Shown here: positions 1 to 13,449 of the stretch, one piece after another | Layout: each line of letters starts with the position of its first letter | Numbering within the stretch: position 1 is the stretch's first letter | Origin: Paragordius varius | Lineage: Eukaryota > Nematomorpha | NCBI GenBank assembly: GCA_964247055.1 | Contig: OZ176056.1 | Coordinates: forward strand, 2,170,001 to 2,234,000 | Direction of reading: 5' to 3' | DNA: 64,000 nucleotides | Notes under the pieces: model-generated | The model's database searches: none | What the model was told of the DNA's origin: nothing | The model's input: only the letters and a program-made list of their open reading frames with translations | Translations under genes and position numbers: made by a program

Positions 1-490
1 ATGGTGTTTTAGTTGTTAACGAGTTGAGAATTGATTGAAAACAGATTTTGCCGGACGGTTGATTGTAAGATTTGGCTAACTTGAGTTTACTGTAAAGGAC
101 TAAACAGATTAAAATATTATTGTGTACATCCACTCATCACCGAAGCCCCAATTCAGTAACAAGATAGACGGTGTTTTGGTTGTTAACGAGTTGAGAATTG
201 ATTGAAAACAGATTTTGCCGGACGGTTTATTGTAAGATTTGGCTAACTTGAGTTTACTGTAAAGGACTAACCAGATTAAAGTATTATTGTGTACATCCAC
301 TCATCACCGAAGCCCCAATTCAGTAACAAGATAGACGATGTTTTGGTTGTTAACGAGTTGAGAATTGATTGAAAACAGATTTTGCCGGACGGTGTTTTGT
401 AAAGACTTGGCTAACTTGAGTTTATTGTAAAGGCCTAAACAGATTAAAGTATTATTGTGTACATCCACTCATTACCGAACCCACCGATTT
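1..490. repeat. 167-bp satellite array, right-hand end
   Basis: Three tandem monomers of about 167 bp, each with the blocks TTGTTAACGAGTTGAG, TTTTGCCGGACGG and CATCCACTCATCACCG. The array runs off the left edge of the window. The last monomer decays around 470-490, where unrelated flank sequence begins. The monomer is the same one as in the large array at 20.6-38.2 kb. Confidence 0.95.
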
Positions 491-1015
491 TCAAAACAAG
501 AGAAGGTTGTAGGTTTTATGTATTCTATTTGTGTCTTATTATTTAAAAAACATTAACTTTAATAAAATGATTGTTGCTTAAATTATATATGCTCATGTTT
601 TAAGCATTTTGTACAATAACGAGAAAAAGCTATTTCACAAATATTAATATTACAAACACAACATGGAAAAATTGAAAAATATTTTTTTAAAAGACTACTC
701 TACTTATTCATAAATTATGATTCCCATAATTATAAAAATAAGCTAAACCAATTTACATCTCTAATTCCCATTTCACAACCCAAAGAGTTAAATAGAAAAA
801 ACAAAAAAAAGAAATGGTTGTTTTTAATTTTTACTTATTGTCTGTGTAATTCAAATTACTGTAAGTTTGATTATACACATTTTAAAAATGTGAAAATGTA
901 AAATAATCATTTTAAACTACCGAAAATGTTCATTAAAAATAAAAACAAGGATTTTTTCATAAGATATCCACCTTATCAAATGACCCCACATGCTCAATGA
1001 AAATGGGCGAACACT
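490..1015 (+). repeat. Satellite-flank repeat, copy 1
   Basis: This AT-rich, non-coding segment follows the satellite end and is homologous to 38,205-38,757, which follows the end of the large array in the same orientation. Shared blocks include AATAAAATGATTGTTGCT near the start and AAAATGGGCGAACACT at the end. Homology stops at AACACT, exactly where a hAT terminus starts at 1,017. The segment is either the edge of a larger duplicated unit or part of a mobile element that carries satellite monomers. Confidence 0.85.
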
Positions 1016-1016
1016 G

Positions 1017-1860
1017 CAGTGACTTACCGAGCAGGCGCCCGGGGCATAAAAACGATCTTGACCCATCGTCGATCGCATATATGTTAAAATAAATTTTAGT
1101 TTGCTGGAGGTTTCAAAACTAGCGACTGACGTTGAAATAGTTAAAAGTATTTGAAGTGCAATCCTTGTATTGGGAAACACCGCCGCATAAAATTATAAAG
1201 GTTAAGAGTTCTAAAGGAGTTTCAGGTTTGACACCTTTTCGACTTAGGAGTACTATCCTACAATCACAAATTTCATTAAATAGATCTGTTCCATTAAAAT
1301 CTCTATTGCAAAATTCGCCTATATATTTACTCTTATTTTTAAATCTTATTGTTATTTATTATCAATATTTTTGATATCTACAAAAATCTATAGTTTTCAT
1401 ATAATTTTAGCTTTTTTATGGCTTCCTCAAAAATTTGATTCCAATATCATTAGTTAAGGATTCAAGGTCCTTAAATGCTTCATTAAAATTAATTTTAGGA
1501 TCTTGCAATCTATGTTAAACCCTATTGATTCTTTTTCGTATTTGCTTGAAAAAAATTAACGTTAGAAATTAAAAACACTCTGGATTAAAACGGATGCCTC
1601 ACTTCTTGTTTCACTAGTATTTGAAGTATTTTTACTTAAATCTCTAATAGCTCTATCAAATCATTTATTCCCTCAACAATGCCATTTGCTTGAATTCTGA
1701 CACTCCATCGGGTTTCAGACTCACGCTTAACAGTTTTTTTAGTTTCTTTTTTAGTATGTCCCATCTAATAGTTGAACGTAAAAAAGATAGATATTTTAAA
1801 TTATTCCGGCGCAGGTCACAACAATAATATCTTGTTTTGATTTTTTCCATTTCAACATTT
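1017..1860 (-). pseudogene. hAT transposase fossil (ZMYM1/DUF4371-like)
   Basis: Degraded DNA transposon read on the minus strand. The clearest part is the C-terminal hAT dimerisation domain at about 1,180-1,020, with FPNTRIALQILLTI, SVASFE, SSKLK and TYMRSTMGQ, close to the family pattern NxRIALRILLTIPVSVASxERSFSKLKLIK. Upstream, near 1,850-1,440, are pieces such as SEFKQMALLRE, SKNTSNTSETRSEA and LQDPKINFNEAFKDLESL in several frames, as expected of the DUF4371/ZMYM1-like hAT core. The terminus CAGTGACTTACCGAG at 1,017 resembles the CAGTGGCGTACCGAG type hAT end seen again at 42,403. Several frameshifts and stops make it inactive. No N-terminal zinc finger or opposite terminus was found. Confidence 0.75.
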
Positions 1861-2429
1861 TATGAAGTATTACAACCAAATGCCCCTTAAAATATCTCAA
1901 AAAATATTTTTAGCGTCAGGCTAAATTTAATGATGTGCAGTTTAAGCCTCTTAGGCACATGATAAAGCAAATAGGTAAAAAATCTCCATATACTTTTCGG
2001 TGACTTTTTTTCCATTAATTTTTAACACTGTGAATACAAAGGCAAATAAATGTGTATTATAATTAAAATCGGATTACAAAGATTTTTATGATATTCTAAT
2101 ATCAGCGCTTCAATTTGAGTTATCCCATTTGGATTATAAAAGTTAACTATAAAAATTATAAGTTTTTTATCTAGAAGAAATATCAAATAATTTTTAGCGT
2201 AACCGATCTCAGAACAGTATGTATCCTAAAAACTCTGGGCTAGAAAACCACGCTAAACCTGCCATCTCGTACAGAAAATGTAATAAAATGTTAACCATTA
2301 ATGGAGTGACTTGTTGGTATTAAGTATGAAATAAGTGTTTTCTATATTTTAAAAAACTAATTTTTAAGATTTAACACTTTTCTAAAATTTTAAATTATTT
2401 TTTATAGTATATGATTATGGCTTACAAAA

Positions 2430-2531
2430 ATGTTTTCATCTACATGCATAAAATGTAAGAAATGTTTATTTACTGAGGTAACATTCAAAGAACAGCGGTA
2501 TTTTATCAGGGAATATTGTTTCAACAAATAA
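2430..2531 (+). pseudogene. Possible LIM-type zinc-finger exon or remnant
   Basis: A 33-codon open stretch beginning with an ATG reads MFSSTCIKCKKCLFTEV... and ends REYCFNK before TAA. The C-x2-C pair, a spacing of about 17-20 residues and a terminal xYC resemble the second half of a LIM finger. One expected metal ligand just before the end appears to be Arg. No neighbouring LIM exon was recognised and the open frame starts only 15 bases upstream of the ATG. It could be a degraded exon, an exon of a split gene, or chance. The call rests on pattern only. Confidence 0.2.
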
Positions 2532-2699
2532 AAAAAATAAAAGGGGATTTAAATAGTTAAACTAAAATTATGTCATATAGGCATTTATAAATAATTTATT
2601 TCAAACTTAAAAACAATCTTTTCCAGTTTTTGCCAATCGGGTAGATGTATATGTAGAAATGTTTTTTTAAACATAAATTTCCATAAGGTTTTGTGAGCA

Positions 2700-2780
2700 A
2701 ATTTTTGCCAATCATGATTTTCCGAATATTTCGCGGGGCACACGTGAGGTCTTGGAGGGTTGTTCGTTGGACAACCTTAC
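2700..2780 (-). mobile_element. hAT-like terminus
   Basis: On the minus strand this reads AGGTTGTCCAAC followed by CACGTGTGCCCCGCGAAATA. That matches the widespread hAT-MITE end (CAGGGGTGTCCAA, then a GGCCCGCGAAATAT-like block). The opposite end was not identified. Confidence 0.45.
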
Positions 2781-3169
2781 CTTAAATCAATTATTTGCGA
2801 TGCATGTTATGTGCCATCTCGAAAAGTATTTATAACCATTTATTTTTTAATACCAATGCAGTTTCTGTATTTTACAGGTTATATCTAATATTAACTTACG
2901 GTAACTTCAAACGATCGTCAATTTAAGAAATCTAAACACGTATCAAATATATTTATTGGATAAATAACTTAGTGAATTTTGCTACAATATATAATCTATA
3001 ATTTTTTTATGAAAAATCTTCCAAAAATATTATATATGACAAATAAATTATTCCGGCTTTAGATTTCTAATGGCTTCTTCCAAAACTTCTAAAATTAGAA
3101 ATTAAATACAGTTACATTTATAATTATAATGTTTAACACTGTATGTTATAGTTTAAAATATATTTGTTA

Positions 3170-3171
<2 letters not shown>

Positions 3172-3199
<28 letters not shown>
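3172..3199. repeat. (TA)n microsatellite
   Basis: A perfect TA dinucleotide tract of about 28 bp in unique AT-rich sequence. Confidence 0.9.
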
Positions 3200-3202
<3 letters not shown>

Positions 3203-4009
3203 ATTGATATTTCATGATCCTCCAATCCTAATGCATCTAGGATTATTATAAAAAATTGTTTATTTGGTTAAAGTGGAATTTTATTAATCCAGTGTAGTAA
3301 ATAACAAATAAGATAATATATTGAGTATTGTTAAATATTTTTTATATCTTAGGATGTATACTGTAAATAAAACTTCATTGTCAATTTATACCGAGGATTT
3401 CAAATTTTCTAGTTCTTAATTATTAGGAGTTTTTATGTGTGACAGGATTATCAATTTGCTTATATTACAATCGATATAAAAATTAATAAAAATATTTTTA
3501 AAAAATTAAATTATTTTTAAAAAATTTATAAAAAATATATTACTTTCAACTCCTGCATCTGGAAACATGGCACCTTAATTAATATAAAAATAAAGTTATA
3601 ATGCCATATAACCAGATATTTAAATATATTTTAATTTACAATATTTTAATAGAAAAATTTATAATTAATTACGTAATTTGTCAAGTTATTTGATAATTTT
3701 TTTGTGCATTTTATTTAGCAATTAATAGTAATTATATCAAAATTATTTACTTTCATTTGCTTTGTCGATTAAATCTAATTTAGGATAGCATAACTATGAA
3801 AAAATGAAGCCCGCTATATAAGGATCCTTTGTTGTTAAATGGATAAAAAGAATATATTTAAAAATTGAATTTTGGTTTTTATGGATTAACCATTTTTAAA
3901 GTAAATTTATCAAAAATCATATTTTGGTTTTAATATATTTTTTCACGGATATTCTTTCAAATTATAAAATTATAAATATCCGTATCATACTGTAATTATA
4001 TTTTAAATA

Positions 4010-4233
4010 CACAGTAATAATTGGATTATACAGACAAAATGTATTTTCAAAATACAATCATACTTTTTATACCTTGATTTTTCTTATATAAAATATTTAC
4101 ACACCACTGTAAAATATAAAATTGATTGTGTTTCCAATATTCATTAGATAACTTAAAAATAAGATTTAATAGTAAGGTGGCCTTTTAGAAAAAATATCTA
4201 CGTTTTGTACGTGTAATTCCAATTTTAACTGTA
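4010..4233. mobile_element. TACAGT-ended MITE, copy 1
   Basis: About 224 bp bounded by inverted ends. The left reads ACAGTAATAATTGGATTATA with a following GACAAAA block. The right reads TTTTGTACGTGTAATTCC then AATTTTAACTGTA. The ends match the family at 13,749 and 57,995 (TACAGTAAAAATTGAAATTA, GGACAAAAC). It has no coding capacity. TA next to CAGT suggests a Tc1/mariner-type non-autonomous element. Confidence 0.7.
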
Positions 4234-7200
4234 TTAGTAAAAAACTGATACATAATAAAATAGAAAGACTATTAAAAATTAATTTTAAAAATATAAAAGC
4301 ATTTTAAAGCCTTAATAAACTTTTTTGGGAAGTTTTTGCGTTTTTAAAAAGATAGTTTTTATTTTACCTTGAATAGTGTCCATCATATCTATATAAATAT
4401 TGTTTAAAGCCAAAAATATTATTTTTATATATTAAAATCTGTAAAAAAATTAGCCATGCAAAAAATATACTGCTAATGCGCTCTTTCAAAGCTAAATTTG
4501 AAATATATAATTTATTAATTTGTGAAATTTTCTAATTTTTAGTATTATAAAGCATTTTATGGATATTTTCATGCCGTCTAAATAATTTATAGAAATATTA
4601 AACAAAAGTCAAAAAGGTAATCTAACAAAAATCTTTCTCTAATATAAAAGAGTACTTGAAAAGTACTTTTTAAAATATTTAACAATTTTAATCCTATATG
4701 TGCGGTTGGAAAATCAGCGTGTCTCTGAAACCTAAATGGCTTAAATAAATATATCTTAAAAACCGGCAGTTTTAATAATTATTCGAATTTATTGTTATTA
4801 ATAATTTAGGTGATTTTAAACTAATGTCGTCAATTAATACACAATAATTATTTTGAGCATTATATAAATTTCTTAACTTATCACAAAATTTATCCCAATG
4901 TGGACTCTTATAGTAATCTTTACATACAATTATTTTTTTTATTACACCAATGTTTAATTAATTATTAAAAATTACCAATTTTGGCCCGATCTATATTAAA
5001 TTTAATGATTTAATTATAATTTTATAAATTATATTGCCATAAAAATTACTTATATTTTCTGGACCTAATCACGAAGTAAAAAATTTTAATAATTTTTATA
5101 ATGAAAACTATATATAAAAATATTTTACTAATATTCCGCGTTTCCTCCAAAAAGTTTTTTGAATCTAAATATATATAGGGATAATTTAATAAAGATATTT
5201 AAAAAATAAAATTAAAATTGCTGCAAAATGTAAAATAAAACATAAATAGAATTACGATTAAACCCTAAAATGTATTGAAGATTATAATGTAACGCAAAGC
5301 TATTTTGATTTAAAAATAAAAGGTCATTGATTAATATAAATCAATATATATGCCAAAAATTTAAAAATTTGATGGTATTAAAAACTTTATTAGAGTCTTC
5401 AGACTCCTTGGGAAATACAATAAAATCAAAAAAAAAAATTTTTAAGTTTTTCCGTATTAAATCACATGATTTTATATACCATTTTATAACCAAATGCAAC
5501 TAATTATAGCCATAGGAAAATAAAAATGTTTGTTTTAGTTAAAAATGTTGCGTTTGGTAAAATTGTTACTTTTGACTAAAAATCATATAATTATAATTAG
5601 ACGGGCTATTTGGAAATCAAATTAAATTTTATGAAAATATATCAGCTGCCATAAAGTAATTTTAAAAACCTTATCGATATCCTTATAAATTATTATAAGT
5701 CATACGTTTAGATATAAAACATCAGATTTAAGCTTTTTCGATTTTTATGTTTTGAAGTTTTTTGTTATTACAAATATGGTAAAGCTTTTAAATGTTCTAC
5801 ATTTTAAAAGAGTTAAAACACAAAACATTTGTTTCTCTTGGTTATTTGCGCTTATTTATCTTTTAAGGCGCTGGCCTCTCATAAGGATTTAAGGGAATTT
5901 GAAAGTCAATCGCAGTGGTTTTTCCTTAAAAATTTAAACAGGCTGTATGAAAGCACTTTTAGGGCCGCGGTTTTAATTAATCTATTGGCTTAATACAAAA
6001 ACCTAAGTCTCTTAAAAGCGTACAAGGGGAAATTCACAAACTACGCCAATTAAAAAGAGTGGAGAATTATGAAGACTACTGACCTGATTTATAAAAATTA
6101 GTCAGCAATATAATTACATAGGCAAATCAAGTTTTTAGTAAGACTCTGTATTTATACAAAACTTCTTGAATATTTTTTATTTTTACAAATATTTTGGATC
6201 ATTACAATTCATTAAAGCTAATGAATAAATTATACATTAACTTTCATCGATCTTCCAATAAATTTTAATTTATAACAGTTGAATTATGGTTTATATTTTA
6301 TAAAACGTATTTTATGAAAAGTCAGTAACCATCTAAGAGAACGGTTCCAATGTATACCGGTATTAAAAGTTATACTATAAGCCAGGTTTTCCAAATTTTA
6401 AGAGATATGCTGTTTATTTTAAATTTTTTACAACCCGATTGTGATTATAAACGAGCAGAAACCATTGAAATTTTGGTTCCACTTTTTTTGACCTGGTTGT
6501 CTAGGCGTTAGTTTACATGTTTTGCCCTTATAATTTTAATTTTTATTAATATAGATTATAAGTAAGACATATACCTTCCATAAGATTGGATCCTTCTGCA
6601 GAGGTAAAATAAATATATTCAATATATAAGTAAATTACTAAATACCTGTATTCAAATTTTCGACATCTGAAATATATGGTTTATATCAATAAAATCAAAT
6701 CGATATATGTGCAAAAATGGTTTTCAAAAATTGCTCAATTAGCTTTAAAATATGTGTTTAAAATATTTTAATATGAAAGAAATTTAGATTTGAAAAACAT
6801 ACGCTCCAATATTTGTCGGCCTATAAAATTAAAGTGAAATAAAATTCTTTTTTTTTAAAAAAAATTAATAATATAATTTTTTTGAATTGTACCTTGAACG
6901 ATTCTGTCATGACTAGTTTTAAATTTTTTGCCTTATGTAAAATATTATGGATGGTTTACTTGGTTGAGGTTCTAAATATGAGAAACGCTAAAGTGATGCA
7001 AAGTTTTTTGGTTACCTTTTTTAAAAAAATATATATTTTTTTTATTAAATGAAGCTTAACTAAAAGGAATTTACGTTCAAACGACTTAAAAAACTAATTA
7101 CTCACTTATGTTCTTAAAGTGCTGAGTACTCAATTTTATTTTTTAAAATTTATTTTATAAATTAACCAAGATTTAATCTCTATATTTAAACAATTTGCAA

Positions 7201-9152
7201 AAAAAATTAGCTTTAATATTAATATTACTTTTTTTGGATTAAAATATAAATTATACCGCTTATATCATCGTCAACTACATCAGAGTCTAAATTTAGGGAA
7301 ATATATATTTAAATATATATCCATCAGAACTGAATCAACAAAATTAAAATGGAGTCTCAAGAACTAACTTAATTTCGGCCTTAAATTTTGAATATCAGTC
7401 ACTGACCTCTGATAGGATAATATAAATTAGCCAAATTTTATATAAAAAATTAATATTTTGTGATTATTTTTAAACTTTTATGTGGAATATGGTTTTTTAA
7501 ATTGTCATACATCTTTTTAAAGGTGTCTATTTTGATTGCATTTTAATTAAAAGGTTAAAAAATTATCAGTCTTTTTGGACATCTATTTTTTTTAATTTGG
7601 TTTCATGTTATATAAATGTGATATGGAATCATACATTTCATAATTGATATAATATTTAGCCTACCTAGGGTAAACTGCTCATATGTGTAAAAAATTTGGT
7701 CGCAAAAAAATATATGTATTAAAAAAAATATGCTTATTTAAATTATTTTAATAACTTACAAATCATTAATAAACGTAATATTAATTTAAATTAATACGCT
7801 TGCAAATTTTTAACTAAAAATTTATTTTAATTCAACATCATATGATATTTTTGAATATTTTTAAAAGTGGGAAATGCTAAGGTCATATAAAATAAAATAA
7901 TTTTTTATAAAAATCTACTTCTTTGAAGACCGGATGGTCCAGGTTGGGGTTCTGTGGCCTCTGTTTTTGATATAATTTAAAAAAATTAATATGTATTTCA
8001 TAAAAATAATTTTCCCGTAAAATATTAAAATATATATAAAAATTAAAACCAGATGAGATTTGTGGGGTGAATTCAGTTATGGCATTATCAGAAACTAAAG
8101 AGAAAATGGATAATTAATGAAAATTTATATAATCACAATTGATTTATAATACTATTTCCTACTTCCTTAATATTAGTCTCAAACTTGCATGGACAATAAT
8201 TGATAATGTAATAGAGACTAATTTAAAAAATACCTTCAGTTGATGGTAGATCCACTCTGGGCCCTGATAAAAATTAAATATTTGCTTTTAGTTATAAAGT
8301 AGGATTTTTTGATTTTTGAACATTAACTGCCAAAAATACTTAGGTTAGGGTGTAATACAGACAAAAAAAAGTAAAAAATGTTTCTAAAAATAACGGTAGT
8401 TGAACAAATTTTAAAATTTGTTAATTGCCACCAAAAATTAACACTAACTTGTCATTACCTGGTTCGAATTGAGCCAATTCGCCTTCATTTTCTAGATTTT
8501 TAGATTTATTTTAAATAAACATATAAAAATTTCCAAAATAGATTTTAATTGGTTTGAAATAGTTTAGCGAAGCAAATATTTCAATTAAATAATTTTATAC
8601 AATTTCCAATGTGTTTACCTGTTGTAATATTGAAAAAACCCGAAATTACAAAACAAAAAGTTATTTTTATATGAAACAATTTAATTATTATATATATTAT
8701 TACCAGTATTAGCAAATGTTTCAACCAATTTAGCTGCCTCAGTGATTTCAACTATTTTAAAATAAAATAAATATAAACCAAAGTAAATTTTATAATATAT
8801 GGTTAATTTGATAATTAATTTTTATCATAACATATAATTTTTTGGATGATTAAATTTATATACCTCCATCTACAATATTTATATTTGTAAAAAAAATATT
8901 TGAGTTTTACCTGTGAGTACAGTGGCTACATATTGAAAATATTTAATTATATTTTTAAATTTAAAAATAATAGAAATTATCTTTGAAGTGATCGTTTTTT
9001 AACAAAGAAATTGGTAAAAAATTTATTTTAATAAAATAACAATACAAAGTTGCAAATTCATACAAAAATTAAATCAAAAGGCTAAAGTTTGTTTTTATGG
9101 TTATATATTAGGTTAATAACTTATCAAAACTCTGTTCGTAAGGAAAGAAAAT

Positions 9153-9202
<50 letters not shown>

Positions 9203-10844
9203 GTTATTGCAATTTTTAAAGAACTCTTTTGTCTTTGTAAAAAAAGAAAAATGAAATGTGCTAAAATTATTTTGTAAAAAATCAGAGTCCTCATACATTC
9301 GTCCCGCCTTAAATGGCCTTCACAGGAAACTATAGTAACGCGCTAAAAAATAAGCTCAATTTCCTATTTTTATACTAGAGTCTTGGCTTTAAATAATAGT
9401 TTTGACTAGTTGTTAGGTTTTTGGGGACCTCATAAAGAGCAAAAAGCAATAAACTCAAATAAAATATAATTAAAACAAATTTATAGTTCTTGCAAATGTA
9501 ATTTTGTTTATTCTTTAACGAATTTCTCGGTATGGTAATGTTGTCGGTTTAGAACGTATATACTGTTAATATACAAGTTTAAATGGGGTAACTTTAAATG
9601 CGATCAAAGAAAATAAGTAATGACTGGACTGAAACAATATTTACATATTTTTACTTCATAAAATAAAAGATTCTAGCCAATAATTTTTAATTAAAATAGG
9701 GAGAGTTAGGATCAAATATATACATTAGATATATTCATACAAGCCAATATAATAAATTCATATCTTAAAAAGGTCAAATCAGTTAACCTCTTTGAAACAA
9801 AACATATTCTTTATTGTTGTAAGACTTAATTCTGTGAAACTATACGGACAAAACGTACAAAAAAGGATACCTCACAAATTAAAACATTCGTTTGCCTTGA
9901 TTTTTCCCATTTTAATTTTATGTTTTTATTTAGTTTTTTAAGAATTTAAATCTCAATTTATCATTTTGTAAACGACAAAAGGCTGAGTTGATTTTCAATG
10001 TCAACATTTTAAGAAAGTGTTGTCTCTTATAGAAAGCCCTTCTTTGAGTTTTTCCGTTTTGTTTGTATGATTATGGTAAAATATTAATTTGAAAATAAAA
10101 TTACATTTTACATTATAAAAATACCCGAACTTTTATCCGGTAATATTAAAATATTTGCAATATAAATTAAATCATTATCGTTTACCTGCCACTGAAAATA
10201 TTAAATAATAACTTTATAAAAAATATTTTTATGATATTTTTCGAATTGGTAAATTTTAACCAAAAGAATTACACATTGCTGAGCCTAATATTTATCATTT
10301 TAAACATTAATAATAACTAGTTTGAAATATGGATGTAAAATTTAAAATTTTTTTGTCCATAACGTATAAACAAATTTAAAGTTATAAATAAATTAAATGA
10401 ATTTTACAATAAAATAACTCACCAAAAAAATGTAAATAATTTATCAATATTGGATAAAATATAATTTAGTTTTGATTATTTCTATATTTTTTTATTAATT
10501 TCAACGGTTAAAATTACTAACTTTTTTGTTTGATATAAAGCAATTATGAAGAAATACTTGTGGAGCTAAAGCACCTAAGAAGTTTAAAAGCAAAAATATA
10601 TTTCGAGAGATACAAATATGTCGTACCAATTCCGATCGCTGCAACAACTAATTTAAATCAATGATAAAATAAATTAGTAATTAAATTTTTAAAACAAAAC
10701 TCTTCGATATTTAAACAAAAATTTTAAAATAACTGGTGTAATTATTCTTTTTAGGCTTAAATAATGATGTAATCCTTAATATAATGTTTTATCCAGGGGC
10801 GTATCCTGCACCGCAATCCTTCAAAACATTTTTGTGAATTATTA
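4234..10844. other. Gene-poor AT-rich region
   Basis: About 6.6 kb without an ORF of note. Seen here are a (TA)n tract at 9,158-9,199, a weak degenerate copy of the TACAGT MITE at about 9,827-10,085 (inverted GGACAAAAC-like ends), and a slightly GC-richer stretch at 5,860-6,060 with stop-ridden coding-like scraps that I could not assign. Nothing else is recognised. Confidence 0.6.
9158..9199. repeat. (TA)n microsatellite
   Basis: A TA dinucleotide tract of about 42 bp. It creates spurious open frames of alternating Ile and Tyr on both strands. Confidence 0.9.
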
Positions 10845-12161
10845 CACTAGTCGACAAGCATTTTTGAGCACCACCACTCAAAATTTTAAATTATGACTAA
10901 TTTCAGTGTTCTAAAACCGAATCTAAATTTTGATCCCCCCAATCAGAATTTTGAGATATTATTGGCTTTTTAATTATTCAAAAACAAGAGAAAATCAAGA
11001 GAAAATTAAATATAAATTTATAATAAATGGTTATTATATTATAAAATTAATTTCATTTAATAAAGCTATCTTTTAAATATAAATATGTTATTTAAATATC
11101 AGGGAGAAAATAATAGTACGGATATAAACGTCAAAATTTAGTCTTTTTTAGTTAATCTTAAACACGTACAAAGTTATATTAAAAAAATACTAAAAGATGC
11201 ATTCTATGGTTTAAACCTTTGGCTTTCAGATAGGCTATATTTATTTTGTTGGATTTTGTTATTTCTAGGTATTTTCTATTCGGCTGACTCTTACAAAAAA
11301 TCTTCTTACTTATACCTAGTGAATATTATTTATCTCTAAAATGATTGGCTTTTATTTGAATTTAGATGGATGTTTGGCAGCCACTTTTATTACCTGGATT
11401 ATGGTAATATACCATAATAATATTATAAACTGCAAGCATTTGAACTTCTCTAATCTTCTTATACAATTACATGGTCAAATCTGTCTAACTCTATTCTGTG
11501 AATTGGTTAATTTAACATGTCAATATAGATTTTGCTGAAGTTACTACTTTATATTGAACCTCTCTCCTACCGGGCTTTAAACACCTCATTATTGTATACC
11601 TTTGCCATATCTGGCATTATAGGATTGCTTCGGGGATTTTTGCAGGGCTTATGCAAGCCACCGGGATATACCCACACACCATATATTATCCTTTTGATTT
11701 TTAATAATCTTTGGCTCTTAGCAATATATTTTAATTCGATATTCTATAAGTTTTACAAAATATTTTATTTAATGCATATAATTTTTAATTAATATATCCA
11801 ATAAATTGATATTTATTTATTGTATATTGTCCATTTCTTTTACATTTTCTGCACAGTCTTCGTTTAATCTTCTGTAGTATCGTATACAGGGTCTGGTATA
11901 TTTGAATCATTTATGCATTTTAGTTCTATTTTAAAAAAAACCTGGCTTTGGAATACCACTTCTTTTGACTTGCTCGTTTAAATATTTAAATATAAGTGCA
12001 CTAGGAATATTTATTTTATAAAATTAAATACAAAATTTAAAATAAAATTTTTAAAAAATCCTATCGGGGGCCTCATATTTTAATTTTGTTTTGGCCTTTC
12101 CATCCCATTAGGTAACAGAAAATGCAAAAAATGGGGTGGTGCAAAACCTTGTTGACCAGTG
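10845..12161 (+). mobile_element. CACTRG-ended DNA transposon, copy A
   Basis: A 1.3-kb element with imperfect terminal inverted repeats: left CACTAGTCGACAAGC, right (reverse complement) CACTGGTCAACAAGG. A second copy lies in reverse at 51,561-52,694 and a relative with similar ends at 40,345-41,455. Between 11,341 and 11,792 two open stretches encode hydrophobic peptides, including CELVNLTCQYRF and SGIIGLLRGFLQGLCKPPG. The reverse copy retains a related but stop-ridden version. No transposase motif was recognised, so the element is either non-autonomous or carries an unfamiliar small membrane-type protein. Confidence 0.7.
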
Positions 12162-12252
12162 TTATCAATTAAAATTATATGAATGGCAAAAATATGTCCA
12201 TTTATTTTATTCAAATTTTTTGGAAAAACTTTGCTAAATTGGTGAATAATTA

Positions 12253-12298
<46 letters not shown>

Positions 12299-13449
12299 CG
12301 AATGCTATTAATTCAAAAATGCGTCTCATAAAGCCATTTGTTATAGTTACCCCTGTTTTTTACCCATCTTATCTAATTATTGGTTTGTATAAATTGTGAG
12401 TCAATCAAAATCATTTTATTATATCTTAAAATGCAAATTTAATGTTTTTATTTTTATTGATTAATTCCCTAATTTTGAACTTTTCTTTAAGTTAAAATTC
12501 TGGTAAAATATATTGACAATAAATGCCATGAGGTCCAATTATTTGTCCAAACTGTCCCATTTAAGATGTATAAAATAAATGAAATATGAATAAAGATAGT
12601 ATACCAGGAGAAGCAGCTAAAAATTTTTTCCATAAATGACAGAATCCTTTTTATATTAAATATATTTTCATACTTGTGTCCGACCTTTGTAAATTGGGCT
12701 TGATTTGTTGAGCCTTTCATATATCTTTTAAGAATTATAATATTACTATAAAGTTTTATTTAATGTCAATTTCATATCACTGAATTTATTTCAAACGTTT
12801 GGCTATGATTTTCAAAATTTTATGCTACTAAAATTCTAAGCAGGGAAAAATATCAGTTAAAATCTTATAAATATAAAAAATGTAAAAGCAAATTGAGTTT
12901 TTTTGAATAATATGATGCAATATCATCAAAATTAATAATAAATTTATTTATGAATTTTCGTTAGATTCCTCTAACTTCTTCGGACCAACACAAAAATTAA
13001 GCCTGATTATTTATGCATTTTCAAATATAAATACCGTTTTATTAGACTCTTTCTTTATATTCGCAGCTATATTTAGAATGAATAAGATTTCTAATTGCTA
13101 TTTAAAAACATCACATTAAAATCTTTAACCATTTTAACAACATAAAAATGATTTAACATTGTATTCCGAATCGGTGAATGCAAATTTTATTTTTTCTTAA
13201 TTATTATCGTTAAGCTTTTTTATTTCAAGCGGACGCTCTTCATTCCTAACTATGAGCTTTAAAATACTGCCCAACTGCATTTTCCAAATACATAAACAAA
13301 TTTTTTTATAATGATCGTTGGTTAACATTGTGTAAAAATATAAAAACCTTTAGACTAAAAAATGAGGTAATCAATTATTTAACATAAAAATAAGATTTAC
13401 AATTGAAAGGCAGTTAATATACAGTAGTTGCTTATTTTATAGTAGGGTA
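12162..13449. other. AT-rich intergenic region
   Basis: No gene recognised. It contains a (TA)n tract at 12,254-12,297. Confidence 0.6.
12254..12297. repeat. (TA)n microsatellite
   Basis: A TA tract of about 43 bp. Confidence 0.9.

Larger units (their letters stand above)
1861..4009. other. AT-rich intergenic region
   Basis: No complete gene was seen. It holds a short LIM-like coding remnant (2,430-2,531), one hAT-like terminus (about 2,700-2,780) and a (TA)n tract (3,172-3,199). Confidence 0.6.

Noticed and set aside
1000-1080. GC-rich block with CTCGGTAAGTCAC on the minus strand, considered as a spliced-leader RNA
   Set aside because: It is explained by a hAT terminus (CAGTGACTTACCGAG) and the end of the transposase; the GCGCCCGG block recurs at the hAT end near 42,370.
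8455-8480. GGTTCGAATT, considered as a tRNA T-arm
   Set aside because: No acceptor, D or anticodon stems could be fitted around it.
9089-9298. Open frames of alternating Ile and Tyr on both strands (also near 19,500 and 53,930)
   Set aside because: Translation of (TA)n tracts, which have no stop in some frames.
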